DNA of 64,000 nt from Anaerosporobacter faecicola (lineage in GTDB: Bacteria > Bacillota > Clostridia > Lachnospirales > Lachnospiraceae). Of this stretch, positions 49,132 to 58,881 are shown piece by piece. Made by a program: the position numbers and the translations under genes. Position 1 is the stretch's first letter. Every line of letters starts with the position of its first letter. Under the pieces are notes generated by a model. It had not been told where the DNA came from. It searched no databases and saw nothing but the letters and a program-made list of their open reading frames with translations. The stretch is taken from assembly GCF_012070565.1 (NCBI RefSeq), contig NZ_JAAQRO010000011.1, forward strand, positions 62,001 to 126,000, in the 5' to 3' direction.

Positions 49132-50016
49132 CTACTGACGATTCTTATTTTCTTTATTCTTTCCTATCTTTGTACGTTTAGCAATCCATATTCCAATTGC
49201 GACAATTACAATCGTAATCGATAACAATTCTGAAACAGCTAGATTGGTTCCCCAAAGCAAAAGTTGGTCTGTTCGGAGTGATTCGATCCAGGTACGACCT
49301 ACCCCATAGCCAATTACGTAAAATATAAATAGCTCTCCATCAAATTTCTTATGTTTCGTATAAAGAAGTATAAGTATTAAAAGAATCAGATTCCATAGCG
49401 ATTCATATAGAAATGTTGGATGAACCTGAATGTATTCAATACCTTTGATACGTACCACATGATCTAATAATTCCTGGGTAATATTCGAAGACGCCACTTC
49501 TGCTTTATTAATCTGCATTGCAAGTAGTCCATCACTATAACCACCAAAGGCTTCCCGATTGAAAAAATTACCCCATCTACCGAGAATCTGTCCCAACAAC
49601 AAACCAACGCTACACGTATCTGCTAATAAAGCAAAAGAAACTTTTTTCACTTTCGTAAAAATGATTCCTGCTAATACACCCGCTATGATTCCACCGTATA
49701 TTGCAAGTCCACCTGTACGTAGATTTAAAATACTAAGAAGATCATCTTTGAACTCATCAAAGCTAAATATCACATAATAGAGTCTTGCACCTACAATTGA
49801 TGCAATAATTGCATAGATTGCAAAATCCAAATACAATTCCTTTTGTTGTCCTGTACGTTTTGCCTGCCATTCTACCAGATAAAAACCTGCTAACATACCA
49901 CATGCTATGATGATTCCATAATATGCGATCTCTATACCAAACAGAGAGATACCTGTCCCTAACTGTCCAATCTCAATTCCCAAATTGGGAAATCGTATAC
50001 TAGTATCTAGCAACAT
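49132..50016 (-). CDS. lgt: Prolipoprotein diacylglyceryl transferase Lgt
   Basis: Lgt adds diacylglycerol to the lipobox cysteine of prelipoproteins, the first step of lipoprotein maturation. The 294-residue membrane protein has about seven helices. It shows the family features FGIEIAYYGIIIACGMLAGF and the Lgt signature region GRWGNFFNREAFGGYSDGLL. YEWNL-type and GRTWIESLRTDQLLLW motifs follow. AAAGGAGT precedes the ATG. It follows ychF by 60 nt and ends at a strong terminator. Confidence 0.96.
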   Translation of the reverse strand: MLLDTSIRFPNLGIEIGQLGTGISLFGIEIAYYGIIIACGMLAGFYLVEWQAKRTGQQKELYLDFAIYAIIASIVGARLYYVIFSFDEFKDDLLSILNLRTGGLAIYGGIIAGVLAGIIFTKVKKVSFALLADTCSVGLLLGQILGRWGNFFNREAFGGYSDGLLAMQINKAEVASSNITQELLDHVVRIKGIEYIQVHPTFLYESLWNLILLILILLYTKHKKFDGELFIFYVIGYGVGRTWIESLRTDQLLLWGTNLAVSELLSITIVIVAIGIWIAKRTKIGKNKENKNRQ

Positions 50017-50076
50017 TTCGTGAACCTTACTCCTTTCGAAAGTGACCTTGCCAATAGGAAGGTTAACATTGGATCA

Positions 50077-51174
50077 TTATACGTTGAAGCGGAATAATAC
50101 AACATCTCCATCTTGTACAACGTATTCTTTTCCTTCTGAACGAACAAGTCCTTTTTCTTTTGCTGCATTATAGCTACCGCAAGCAACAAGATTATCATAA
50201 CTAACAATTTCTGCACGAATAAATCCTCTTTCGAAGTCTGTATGGATTTTTCCAGCAGCCTGAGGAGCTTTTGTCCCCTTAGTAATTGTCCATGCTCTTG
50301 TTTCTTGCTGTCCTGCTGTTAAGTAACTGATTAGACCTAAAATTGCATAACTAGCATGGATTAATTTTTCAAGACCAGATTCTTTTAATCCCAAGTCTTC
50401 TAAGAATTCTTTCTTTTCTTCGTCATCTAATTCTGCAATTTCCTGCTCGATCTGTGCGCAAATTACAAATACTTCTGAGTTTTCTTCTTTTGCGAACGCA
50501 CGAACCTTTCCAACCATTTCGTTATCTTCTCCATCAGACACTAAATCATCTTCACTTACGTTTGCAGCATAGATAACCGGTTTATATGTTAATAGATTAT
50601 AGGATTGAATTAGTGCAATTTCATCTTCATCATCTGTTTGGAATCCTTTTGCAAGTTTTCCTTCTTCTAGATATGCTTTCAGACGACCGATTAAATCCAC
50701 TTCTTTTGCTAGAGATTTATCATTCTTCGCACCCTTTGATGCTCTTGATAAACGACGATCCAATACTTCAATATCTGCAAAGATTAGCTCTAAATTGATT
50801 GTTTCTATATCACGTAAAGGATCGACATTACCATCTACATGAATAACATTGCTGTCTTCAAAACAACGTACAACATGAACAATTGCATCCACTTCACGGA
50901 TATTAGATAAGAATTGGTTTCCCAACCCTTCCCCTTTTGATGCACCTTTTACTAAACCAGCAATATCAACAAATTCAACAACTGCAGGCACGATCTTTAA
51001 TGTGTCATACATCTTACCAAGTACATTGAGACGTTCGTCTGGTACTGGAACGATACCAACATTGGGATCGATGGTGCAGAATGGATAGTTTGCAGATTCT
51101 GCTCCTGCTTTCGTTAATGAGTTAAATAACGTACTTTTACCTACATTTGGTAATCCAACAATTCCTAATTTCAT
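50077..51174 (-). CDS. ychF: Redox-regulated ATPase YchF (OLA1 family)
   Basis: YchF is a universally conserved P-loop protein of the Obg family that prefers ATP and binds ribosomes. The 365-residue product starts MKLGIVGLPNVGKSTLFNSL and has G-motifs including DIAGLVKGASKGEGLGNQFL. A coiled-coil insert (about 130-170) and a C-terminal TGS domain (FRAEIVSYDNLVACGSYNAA to DVVLFRFNV) follow. The ATG at 51174 has AAGGAGACACAA upstream; a seven-codon longer start is unlikely. A short ACAACG hairpin lies in its leader. Confidence 0.97.
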   Translation of the reverse strand: MKLGIVGLPNVGKSTLFNSLTKAGAESANYPFCTIDPNVGIVPVPDERLNVLGKMYDTLKIVPAVVEFVDIAGLVKGASKGEGLGNQFLSNIREVDAIVHVVRCFEDSNVIHVDGNVDPLRDIETINLELIFADIEVLDRRLSRASKGAKNDKSLAKEVDLIGRLKAYLEEGKLAKGFQTDDEDEIALIQSYNLLTYKPVIYAANVSEDDLVSDGEDNEMVGKVRAFAKEENSEVFVICAQIEQEIAELDDEEKKEFLEDLGLKESGLEKLIHASYAILGLISYLTAGQQETRAWTITKGTKAPQAAGKIHTDFERGFIRAEIVSYDNLVACGSYNAAKEKGLVRSEGKEYVVQDGDVVLFRFNV

Positions 51175-51293
51175 TTGTGTCTCCTTTTCTATCACTTATA
51201 ACAACGTATTCGTTGTTTATTCTATCATTTAATAAATTGCAAAATCATGTCGTACAAAGAAACATGAGTAGCAAGAATGGAAATCCATCCTCT

Positions 51294-51947
51294 TTAATCT
51301 TTGGATTCAATCACGATTAAGATTCCTTCTTCAAGCACAATCGTACCCTTTTCGTCAAGAAGTTCATTACTAATTCCCAAGCTACTTTCTTTTACCAAAG
51401 TCGCATCATGTAATGGATACTTAAATCCCTGTAAGGTAATCCCATGTACTTGATCTGTATACGCAAGCAAAGAAAGATAGTTTCCATACATCTTTCTTTT
51501 TTCCAAAGAAGTTGTCTGTTCAATGGTATAAATCGCATTATGTGCATCAATGATTCGTGCATCGATGGAATTCTTCATAAAAAGTGTTAATAAATGAATA
51601 TTGGCAAGTACATGATCGAATCTTGTACCAGTAGCACCAAGAATTGTAACCGAAGTTGCTCCCTTTTCAAGTGCTGTTTCATATGCCAAATGCGTATCTG
51701 TATAATCTTTTTCCGGCGGGAATTGCTTCCACTCAAGATTGCAATTATTCGACTTTCGAATTTGCTTTAGAATATCGGAATCAACGGAATCAAAGTCTCC
51801 TACGATACAATTAATCGATAATGGAAGTAATAGGGCTGCTTCCACTCCTTTGTCCGCTGCAATGACATAATCATACGTTTTCTCCTTAAGAAAAGATTTC
51901 GCAAAATTAATATCTACGAAACCTCCTGTTATGATCAAAACATTCAT
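51294..51947 (-). CDS. thiN: Thiamine diphosphokinase ThiN
   Basis: ThiN converts thiamine to thiamine diphosphate, the active cofactor. The product (217 residues) has the TPK catalytic domain (AADKGVEAALLLPLSINCIVG, then GDFDSVDSD). It also carries PPEKDYTDTHLAYETALEKG and GATGTRFDHVLANI, and a C-terminal beta-sandwich thiamine-binding domain. The ATG at 51947 lies eight nt after GGGAG and gives MNVLIITGGF, better than a start five codons earlier. Gene order rsgA-rpe-thiN is conserved in Firmicutes. Confidence 0.94.
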   Translation of the reverse strand: MNVLIITGGFVDINFAKSFLKEKTYDYVIAADKGVEAALLLPLSINCIVGDFDSVDSDILKQIRKSNNCNLEWKQFPPEKDYTDTHLAYETALEKGATSVTILGATGTRFDHVLANIHLLTLFMKNSIDARIIDAHNAIYTIEQTTSLEKRKMYGNYLSLLAYTDQVHGITLQGFKYPLHDATLVKESSLGISNELLDEKGTIVLEEGILIVIESKD

Positions 51948-51975
51948 CCGCTCTACTCCCATCTAAACTAGTACA

Positions 51976-52632
51976 CTAACAAGTCTTCATCTTCTTGTAA
52001 AACTCTTTTACATTCGAAGCTTTGTCTCCCGCAAATACAGCAGTACCTGCTACTACAATATTAACACCCGCCTTGATTATCTCTTCCACGTTGTCCAGTG
52101 TCACGCCACCATCAACTTCAAGATCAATTGTAAGGTTTTTTTCGTCTATTTCTTTCCGTAGTTTTTTAATCTTTTCTAAAGTAAACGGTAAGAATTTCTG
52201 ACCACCAAATCCCGGATTAACACTCATTAACAGAACCATATCTAGTTCTGGTAACACATGTTCAAGTACACCGATTGGTGTAGCCGGATTTAGTGCAACA
52301 CATGCCTTCTTTCCACATGCTTTGATCTTCTGTATCGTACTATGAAGATGCTTACACGCTTCATAATGAACAGTTATGATATCAGCTCCAGCTTTTGCAA
52401 ATTCTTCTATATAACGTACTGGTTCTTCAATCATAAGATGAACATCAAATACCATGTCTGTTTGACTACGAAGTGATTTCATAACCGGAATTCCAAATGA
52501 AATACTTGGAACAAACATACCGTCCATAACATCTATATGAAGGTATTCTGCCCCTGCTAAGTCAATCGCTTTGACTTCTTCTCCTAATTTTGAAAAATCT
52601 GCTGCTAGAATTGATGGTGATAATTTGTTCAT
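51976..52632 (-). CDS. rpe: Ribulose-phosphate 3-epimerase
   Basis: Rpe interconverts ribulose-5-phosphate and xylulose-5-phosphate in the pentose phosphate pathway. The 218-residue TIM-barrel protein starts MNKLSPSILAADFSKLGEEV and has the metal and substrate motifs HIDVMDGMFVPSISFG, VHLMIEEP and MSVNPGFGGQKF. LEVDGGVTLDN and VAGTAVF follow. All expected catalytic His/Asp residues are present. It lies 40 nt after rsgA. Confidence 0.98.
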   Translation of the reverse strand: MNKLSPSILAADFSKLGEEVKAIDLAGAEYLHIDVMDGMFVPSISFGIPVMKSLRSQTDMVFDVHLMIEEPVRYIEEFAKAGADIITVHYEACKHLHSTIQKIKACGKKACVALNPATPIGVLEHVLPELDMVLLMSVNPGFGGQKFLPFTLEKIKKLRKEIDEKNLTIDLEVDGGVTLDNVEEIIKAGVNIVVAGTAVFAGDKASNVKEFYKKMKTC

Positions 52633-52672
52633 ACTTTCCTCTTTCCTTACCGTCGGATTTTTATGGTATTCA

Positions 52673-53551
52673 CTAATATTTTTTCTTTTCTTTTAATTCA
52701 TTGTATAATAATAGATAATTTTCATATCTGGTTTTGCTAATCTTACCTTCCGAAAGTGCTTGTTTTACCCCACATTGTGGTTCATTAATATGGGCGCACC
52801 CTTGAAATCTACAATATTCTTCATATGGAAGGAATTCTGGAAAAAATGATCTCAGTTCTTCTTTTTCAAACTGATCAATATAGAGCGAGCTGAAGCCAGG
52901 CGTATCAAATAAAAAGGAATCATCATCAATGGCAAACAACTCAGAATGTCTCGTTGTATGTTTTCCTCGCTTAATTTTTTCGCTTATGCTTCCAACTTCC
53001 ATCTGTGCAGAAGGAATCAGATTATTAATCATTGATGATTTCCCTACTCCTGATGGTCCTGCTAGAACTGTTGTTTTACCAGCCAATATGTCTCGAATAG
53101 GTTGCAATCCTTCTCCTTGCAACGCACTGGTAAAAAACACATGATATCCACCTAATCGATATGTCTCTTCTAATAGTCTTTGTTCTTCCTGTGAAACAAT
53201 ATCCCGTTTGTTAAAGCATACATAGGTTTCCACGTTTTGCTTATTCATCATGATCAAAAATCGGTCAAGTAGATTTAGATTGGGATCTGGATTAGCCGCA
53301 GCAAAAATTACCAATGCTTGGTCCACATTAGCAACTGCTGGACGTATCAATTCATTACTTCTAGGTAATATCGAAACGATATTACCTAGTTTTTTTTCTT
53401 TATCCAATTCTTCAATTCTCACATTATCCCCAACTAGAGGCTTTATCTTTTGATTACGAAAGATTCCTTTCGCTTTACATTCATATACCCCGTGTTTGGG
53501 TACATGAATGTAATAAAATCCTGCAATTCCTTTGACGATCTTTCCCTGCAT
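52673..53551 (-). CDS. rsgA: Ribosome small subunit-dependent GTPase RsgA
   Basis: RsgA is a circularly permuted GTPase that checks late 30S subunit assembly. The 292-residue protein has an N-terminal OB fold. The permuted G domain has FNKRDIV (G4 early), GPSGVGKSSMINNLI (P-loop near residue 165) and DTPGFSS (G3). A C-terminal zinc-binding part contains EYCRFQGCAHINEPQCGV. Its ATG overlaps the prkC stop by one base (TAATG), so translation is coupled to the kinase gene. Confidence 0.97.
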   Translation of the reverse strand: MQGKIVKGIAGFYYIHVPKHGVYECKAKGIFRNQKIKPLVGDNVRIEELDKEKKLGNIVSILPRSNELIRPAVANVDQALVIFAAANPDPNLNLLDRFLIMMNKQNVETYVCFNKRDIVSQEEQRLLEETYRLGGYHVFFTSALQGEGLQPIRDILAGKTTVLAGPSGVGKSSMINNLIPSAQMEVGSISEKIKRGKHTTRHSELFAIDDDSFLFDTPGFSSLYIDQFEKEELRSFFPEFLPYEEYCRFQGCAHINEPQCGVKQALSEGKISKTRYENYLLLYNELKEKKKY

Positions 53552-55695
53552 TATTTCGCTACCTTCTTGAATGTTACTTCTTGTTCTCCAAACTCTTCTC
53601 CATCTAAGTAGAAGATAACCGTAGCAGCACCTTCATGCTCACCTTGAATCGTTACGGATTTAGGGAAGTCTGCTGCAGACATTGTCTTAGAATACGCATC
53701 CATCTGTGGATCATCGTAATTATCATAATAGATATCTATAGAAACGACGCCATCTTCCATATCATCTGCAAATGGACTTGTTGACATTGTTACATTCGCT
53801 GTATAGATATATTCCGTAGTATCTTCTTTAGCTCCAAGGCTTATGGTAATATCAATCTTTGTTCCTTCTTCTACTTCTGTATTTGCAGCATAGGATTGTT
53901 CCATTACCGTTCCCTTATCATACGTATCAGAATTAGCAGTACTTACTTTACCAACAACTAATCCATTGGATGTGATTAACTTTTCTGCATCCGACTGTGA
54001 ATAATTACGTAAATCTGGAACCTTAACATATTTCGTTTCTTTTCCTTTGCTTACATATACCGTAATCTTGTCGCCTTTGTTAACCTTTTCACCTGCTTTT
54101 GGTGAGGTTTTAATTACTAGACCAGATTCTACAGAATCATCATACGCATATTCATGGGTAACTTTTAATTCTTGATCTTCTTTTAAGATTGTATCTGCCT
54201 GATCCTCTGTAAGACCTGTTACATCACGAAGTTCAAAGGCTTCTACTCCCGTACTTACTGTAAGTACGATCACTGTATTCTTATCAACTTCTTCTCCACC
54301 TTTGATACTTTGTTCAATTATATAATTCTCTTCTACAACATCAGAAGCTTTTTCTTCATTACGAGAACTTAACTCCGCTTCTTTTAAAAGTGCAATTGCT
54401 TCTTCTAACGTTTTACCAGTTACATCAGGAACAGGAACTTTTTCACTTAATTCGTCCGTTGCTTCTGGGGAGGCAGATTCTAGTTCTTCTTCAATTTTAT
54501 TATCACTTCCTTTGCTTGATCCAAATTTAAACAGACCAAAGCCTTTTCCAACGATTGCAATAATAACAATACCTAATACGATCGCTACGGTAATTGATCC
54601 AGCAATAATAAATTTCTCTAACTTTGGATCAACATCTTTTTCATCATCAGTATCTTCTTCCTCATTCTCATACATCTGATTATCTACTTGATCCTGGTTA
54701 TATCCATTGTTACGGTTTAGATTATTCTGCATATTATAATTTTGTGAATTATAATTACCAGAACCACCATTATTATACCCAGAAGCTTCTCTGATCTCAC
54801 CAACTTGCTCAGGAGTCAGATTAATGGTAGGAGAATCGCTTACTCCCATAGGAGCCATTTTAACGAATTCCCCATTCGGGTTGGATAAAGAACGTTTTAA
54901 ATCTTGAATTAATTCCGACGCACTTAGATAACGACGTTCTGGTTTCTTCTGCATACATTTCTGTACGATCTTATCCAAACTTGGTGGAATTGTAGGATCG
55001 ATCTGTCGAAGTGGCATAGCATCTCCTTGAATATGAAGAAGTGCTACTGCAACTGCATTGTCCCCTTCAAATGGTACTCTTCCACTTAACATCTCATATA
55101 ATGTAACACCTAATGAATAGATATCACTCTTTTCATCACTATAACCACCTCTAGCCTGTTCAGGCGAGATATAATGTACACTTCCCATTGCATTCGAAGT
55201 AATGGTATTCGAAGTTGCTGCTTTGGCAATACCGAAATCAGTAACTTTTACTTTTCCTTCTCTTGAAATGATTATGTTCTGAGGCTTGATGTCTCTATGA
55301 ATAATATGATTTGCATGAGCCGCTTCCATACCTTGTGCAATCTGAATGGCAATTCCAACGGCTTCCTTTATCTCTAGTTTTCCTTTACGTTCAATAAAAC
55401 TCTTTAATGTTATACCTTCAACCAATTCCATTACAATGTAATGTAGATTCCCATCATCTCCAACATCATATACATTCACGATGTTTGGATGCGATAATCC
55501 TGCTGCGGACTGTGCTTCGCCTCTAAATTTTGAGACAAATGTTTGATCATCACTGTATTCAGGTTTTAATACTTTTATTGCGACATTTCGATTCAAACGA
55601 TGGCATTTTGCTTTATAAACATCAGCCATTCCGCCGGTACCGACTTTTTCTATAATTTCATATCTGTCGCTAATAAACATTCCCGGTTTAATCAT
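53551..55695 (-). CDS. prkC: PASTA-domain Ser/Thr protein kinase PrkC
   Basis: PrkC senses peptidoglycan or lipid II and phosphorylates division and envelope targets. The 714-residue protein has a kinase domain (10-270) with K41, H133-R134-D135 and D153-F154-G155. An Asn-rich juxtamembrane region follows (305-345), then one helix (about 362-384) and three extracellular PASTA domains (about 420-483, 486-551, 556-622). A C-terminal beta-rich extension (628-714) is outside the PASTA repeats. It pairs with stp upstream and overlaps rsgA. Confidence 0.96.
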   Translation of the reverse strand: MIKPGMFISDRYEIIEKVGTGGMADVYKAKCHRLNRNVAIKVLKPEYSDDQTFVSKFRGEAQSAAGLSHPNIVNVYDVGDDGNLHYIVMELVEGITLKSFIERKGKLEIKEAVGIAIQIAQGMEAAHANHIIHRDIKPQNIIISREGKVKVTDFGIAKAATSNTITSNAMGSVHYISPEQARGGYSDEKSDIYSLGVTLYEMLSGRVPFEGDNAVAVALLHIQGDAMPLRQIDPTIPPSLDKIVQKCMQKKPERRYLSASELIQDLKRSLSNPNGEFVKMAPMGVSDSPTINLTPEQVGEIREASGYNNGGSGNYNSQNYNMQNNLNRNNGYNQDQVDNQMYENEEEDTDDEKDVDPKLEKFIIAGSITVAIVLGIVIIAIVGKGFGLFKFGSSKGSDNKIEEELESASPEATDELSEKVPVPDVTGKTLEEAIALLKEAELSSRNEEKASDVVEENYIIEQSIKGGEEVDKNTVIVLTVSTGVEAFELRDVTGLTEDQADTILKEDQELKVTHEYAYDDSVESGLVIKTSPKAGEKVNKGDKITVYVSKGKETKYVKVPDLRNYSQSDAEKLITSNGLVVGKVSTANSDTYDKGTVMEQSYAANTEVEEGTKIDITISLGAKEDTTEYIYTANVTMSTSPFADDMEDGVVSIDIYYDNYDDPQMDAYSKTMSAADFPKSVTIQGEHEGAATVIFYLDGEEFGEQEVTFKKVAK

Positions 55696-55710
55696 TTTTT
55701 CACCTCTCTA

Positions 55711-56433
55711 TTATGGTTTTACAACAAGTGCTGTAATATTATCCTTGCCACCGTATTCATTCGCTTTTTCAACAAGCATTCTTACTGCACTCTTAATTTT
55801 GTCTCTTCTTGATGTCACGATATCGAATATTTCTTGATCATCAATCATGTTAGTTAATCCATCAGAACACATAAGAATAATATCATCATCCTTTAAAGCC
55901 ACCTCAAAGAAATCTGGTACTACATCCCGACCAGCTCCCATTGCTCTCGTAATAATATTCTTATTCGGGTGGAATCTTGCCTCACTTTTATTAATCTCCC
56001 CATTCTTAATCATCTCTTCTACTAAGGAATGATCCCTGGTGATCTGCTTTATACTGTCTTGTATCAGATATAATCGTGAGTCTCCAACATTCGCAACATA
56101 CATGATTTGGTCAATGACTGTTGCTACAACAAATGTTGTTCCCATACCTTCCAAATTAGGATCTTCTTTTGCTTTATTCAATAGAAGCGTATTCGCATTT
56201 TTAATTGCTTCCTCAAAAAGTCGAATAGGTGAAGTCAATTTACTATTTTGAATAAACGTAACTACTTGCTCTACGCTAAACCTTGATGCAAAATCCCCTG
56301 CTTTATGTCCTCCCATTCCGTCAGCAACAATAAATAAATTGGGAAGGCTGCCAACTGGATTCTGTTCAGTAAAAACAAAATCCTGATTCATCTTTCGTTT
56401 CATACCAATGTCGGTGATTGAAAATGATTCCAT
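55711..56433 (-). CDS. stp: PP2C-type Ser/Thr protein phosphatase (Stp/PrpC)
   Basis: This phosphatase reverses PrkC phosphorylation. The 240-residue metal-dependent PP2C protein shows the family motifs MNQDFVFTEQN, FIVADGMGGHKAGDFAS (metal-binding Asp-Gly), NVGDSRLYLI and IILMCSDGLTNMIDDQEIF. GGKDNITALVV closes the domain. No transmembrane segment. It lies 15 nt before prkC and 15 nt after rlmN. Confidence 0.97.
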   Translation of the reverse strand: MESFSITDIGMKRKMNQDFVFTEQNPVGSLPNLFIVADGMGGHKAGDFASRFSVEQVVTFIQNSKLTSPIRLFEEAIKNANTLLLNKAKEDPNLEGMGTTFVVATVIDQIMYVANVGDSRLYLIQDSIKQITRDHSLVEEMIKNGEINKSEARFHPNKNIITRAMGAGRDVVPDFFEVALKDDDIILMCSDGLTNMIDDQEIFDIVTSRRDKIKSAVRMLVEKANEYGGKDNITALVVKP

Positions 56434-56448
56434 GGCGTTACCTCCTTA

Positions 56449-57492
56449 TTAATTCGTATGCTCATCCATATAGCTTTTTCTGAGCTGTCCACAGGCAGCG
56501 TCAATATCCGCGCCCATTTCTCTTCTAATAGTAACATTAATTCTATTTTTTTCAAGTATATTTTTAAAATTTTGGACGAAGTGCATCTGCGTCTGTTTGA
56601 AATCCCGCTCCTTAATTGGATTAACAGGGATCAGATTCACATGGCAATTCAACCCACGAATTACATGAATTAATTCTTTTGCATGCTCTTCCTTATCATT
56701 CACGCCCTCAACCAAACTGTATTCAAAGGTAATCCTTCTACCTGTCTTTTGATAATAATACGTAACTGCGTCAATAATCTCTTTTATACTATATCGATTG
56801 GCAATCGGCATGATTTCACGTCGAATGGTATCGTTTGGTGCATGTAAAGATATCGCTAAAGTAATCTGTAATTGCTGATCAGCTAATTCTCGTATTCTTG
56901 GTACTAACCCACACGTAGATACGGTAATGTTTCTTTGGCTAATGTTCAATCCATTTTCATCGGTTAATAATTCAATAAATCGATTTAGATTATCATAATT
57001 ATCAAGAGGTTCCCCTGTACCCATAACGACTACATTCGACACCCTCTCTCCTGAAATTTTTTGGATCTTATAGATCTGATCAAGCATCTCCGCTGGCGTC
57101 AGATTTCTCTCCAAACCGCCTAATGTGGAAGCACAAAATCGGCAGCCCATTCGGCAACCTACCTGCGAAGAGATACATACAGAATTCCCATGCTTGTATT
57201 TCATCAATACACTTTCAATTACACGGTTATCGGATAACTCAAACAAGAATTTACAAGTACCATCTTTTGCAGATTCTCTTTTATCCACAACCCTTAAGGA
57301 TGTTAGTGTAAAATTCTCGCGTAAACGATCTCGCAAAGGCTTGGACAGATTGGTCATCTCTTCAAAATCATTTACAAGCTTCTGGTGCATCCACTCATAA
57401 ATCTGTTTGGATCGAAACGCCTTTTCTCCAAGTTGATTCATGACCTCTTTTACCTGTTCAAAATTCATGGATTTTAGATCTTGTTTTTCCAT
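56449..57492 (-). CDS. rlmN: Dual-specificity 23S rRNA/tRNA methyltransferase RlmN
   Basis: RlmN is a radical SAM enzyme that makes 2-methyladenosine at A2503 of 23S rRNA and A37 of some tRNAs. The 347-residue protein has the CxxxCxxC cluster motif in VGCRMGCRFCAST. Further motifs are VVMGTGEPLDN and ISLHAPNDTIRREIMPIANR, with the conserved cysteine in GADIDAACGQLR near the C-terminus. The ATG at 57492 has GGGAGGTG eight nt upstream. It follows rsmB by 21 nt. Confidence 0.98.
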   Translation of the reverse strand: MEKQDLKSMNFEQVKEVMNQLGEKAFRSKQIYEWMHQKLVNDFEEMTNLSKPLRDRLRENFTLTSLRVVDKRESAKDGTCKFLFELSDNRVIESVLMKYKHGNSVCISSQVGCRMGCRFCASTLGGLERNLTPAEMLDQIYKIQKISGERVSNVVVMGTGEPLDNYDNLNRFIELLTDENGLNISQRNITVSTCGLVPRIRELADQQLQITLAISLHAPNDTIRREIMPIANRYSIKEIIDAVTYYYQKTGRRITFEYSLVEGVNDKEEHAKELIHVIRGLNCHVNLIPVNPIKERDFKQTQMHFVQNFKNILEKNRINVTIRREMGADIDAACGQLRKSYMDEHTN

Positions 57493-57513
57493 TTTTCTTT
57501 CACCTCCCATGCG

Positions 57514-58881
57514 CTATCTTCGAACAAATCTTGCAAGGAAAAAACCATCTGTATGATAGATTCCAGGAATGAATTGTAGATAACCTTTTGTCATTGTACT
57601 ATCGCTTTCTTCTCTCTTCACAAAACGTTCTGGCAAGAATTCCGTTAAGGGCTCTAATACAAAATCCGAATGATTCAAGAACCATTCTACATTCTTTACG
57701 TTTTCCTCTACATTCACTGTACAAGTACTATAGATCAGTGTTCCACCTTTTTTAACGTACTTGTTTACTACTTTAAGGATCTCTTTTTGCAATGCTACCA
57801 GTTCTTTTTGGCTTTCAGGTGTAATATTGTACTTTATATCATTTTTCTTTCCAATAACACCAAGTCCAGAACATGGAAGATCTGCAATTACTACATCTGC
57901 TTGTTCTGCTAAGCTTTCATCAAACTGCAATGCATCTTGTACACGTGCTTCTATATTTGTGTAACCCAATCGTTGAATATTCTGTCTGATCAAATCCACT
58001 TTATAGTCTGTCAAATCACATGCGATTACTTTACCGGTTCCTTCAAGCAGCTGAGCTGCGTGTAAGCTTTTTCCTCCTGGTGCTGCACAAACATCAATTA
58101 CAAGATTATCTTTTTTAATTCCTGCTGCATGTGCTACCATCATAGAGCTCTCATCCTGTACTTGAAAATAGCCTTCTGAAAAACCAAATAGTCGTTGGAT
58201 AGAATCGTATTTGGAGATTTTTAGTGCCTCTTCTAAGTAAGTTCCGTCTCCCACCAATACGCCTTGTTCCATCAAACCTTTTCGCAATTCCTCTACAGAA
58301 ATCTTATTGGTATTGCAGCGAATGGTTGTTTCTCTTTCAGCAAATGAAGCTTGCAACATCTTCTCCACCACATCAAAGGAATATTCTTCAAGCCAATTCT
58401 TAATGATCCATTCTGGCATAGAGTATACAACACTGAGATATGCTACTGGCATAGCAACTTTACTTGGATACGGAATCGTATCTAGCTGTCTGCTTATGTT
58501 ACGCAATACACCATTCACAAAACCACGAAGATTTTTGAAACCTTTCTTCATAGCTAACTTAACGGATTCATTGCAAGCAGCACTTGCTGGAACCTGATCC
58601 ATATATTTTAACTGGTATACACCAAGACGTAAAATATTACGTATTACTGGTTTTAACTTATTTACCTTTACACTAGAGAATTGATTGATGATATAATCTA
58701 ACTCGATCATTCGTTCAATCGTTCCTTCTGTTAATCTCGAGAGAAATGCTCGATCTTGTTTTGACAGGTATTGATATTTGGTAAGAGTCTGGTTCAATAC
58801 TTTATTACTGAATTCTCCGTTCTGGGTTACTTCCATCAATATCGCCAGTGCCATTTCTCTTAGATCCATTTCTTTAGTCAC
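57514..58881 (-). CDS. rsmB: 16S rRNA (cytosine(967)-C5)-methyltransferase RsmB
   Basis: RsmB methylates C967 of 16S rRNA. The product (about 455 residues) has an N-terminal NusB-like RNA-binding domain (1-145). The SAM-dependent domain shows VIDVCAAPGGKSLHAAQLL, the first catalytic cysteine region ADLPCSGLGVIGKK and the second in YSTCTVNVEENVKNVEWFL. Start choice: GGAGG precedes a GTG at 58881 by about ten nt. The ATG at 58869 is possible but far from the site, and the frame overlaps the upstream peptidase gene by 8 nt. Confidence 0.95.
   Translation of the reverse strand: MTKEMDLREMALAILMEVTQNGEFSNKVLNQTLTKYQYLSKQDRAFLSRLTEGTIERMIELDYIINQFSSVKVNKLKPVIRNILRLGVYQLKYMDQVPASAACNESVKLAMKKGFKNLRGFVNGVLRNISRQLDTIPYPSKVAMPVAYLSVVYSMPEWIIKNWLEEYSFDVVEKMLQASFAERETTIRCNTNKISVEELRKGLMEQGVLVGDGTYLEEALKISKYDSIQRLFGFSEGYFQVQDESSMMVAHAAGIKKDNLVIDVCAAPGGKSLHAAQLLEGTGKVIACDLTDYKVDLIRQNIQRLGYTNIEARVQDALQFDESLAEQADVVIADLPCSGLGVIGKKNDIKYNITPESQKELVALQKEILKVVNKYVKKGGTLIYSTCTVNVEENVKNVEWFLNHSDFVLEPLTEFLPERFVKREESDSTMTKGYLQFIPGIYHTDGFFLARFVRR

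Noticed and set aside
51175-51293. Separate promoter for ychF
   Set aside because: Only poor -35 matches precede a TAGAAT; the ACAACG/CGTTGT hairpin is short, so no element was called.
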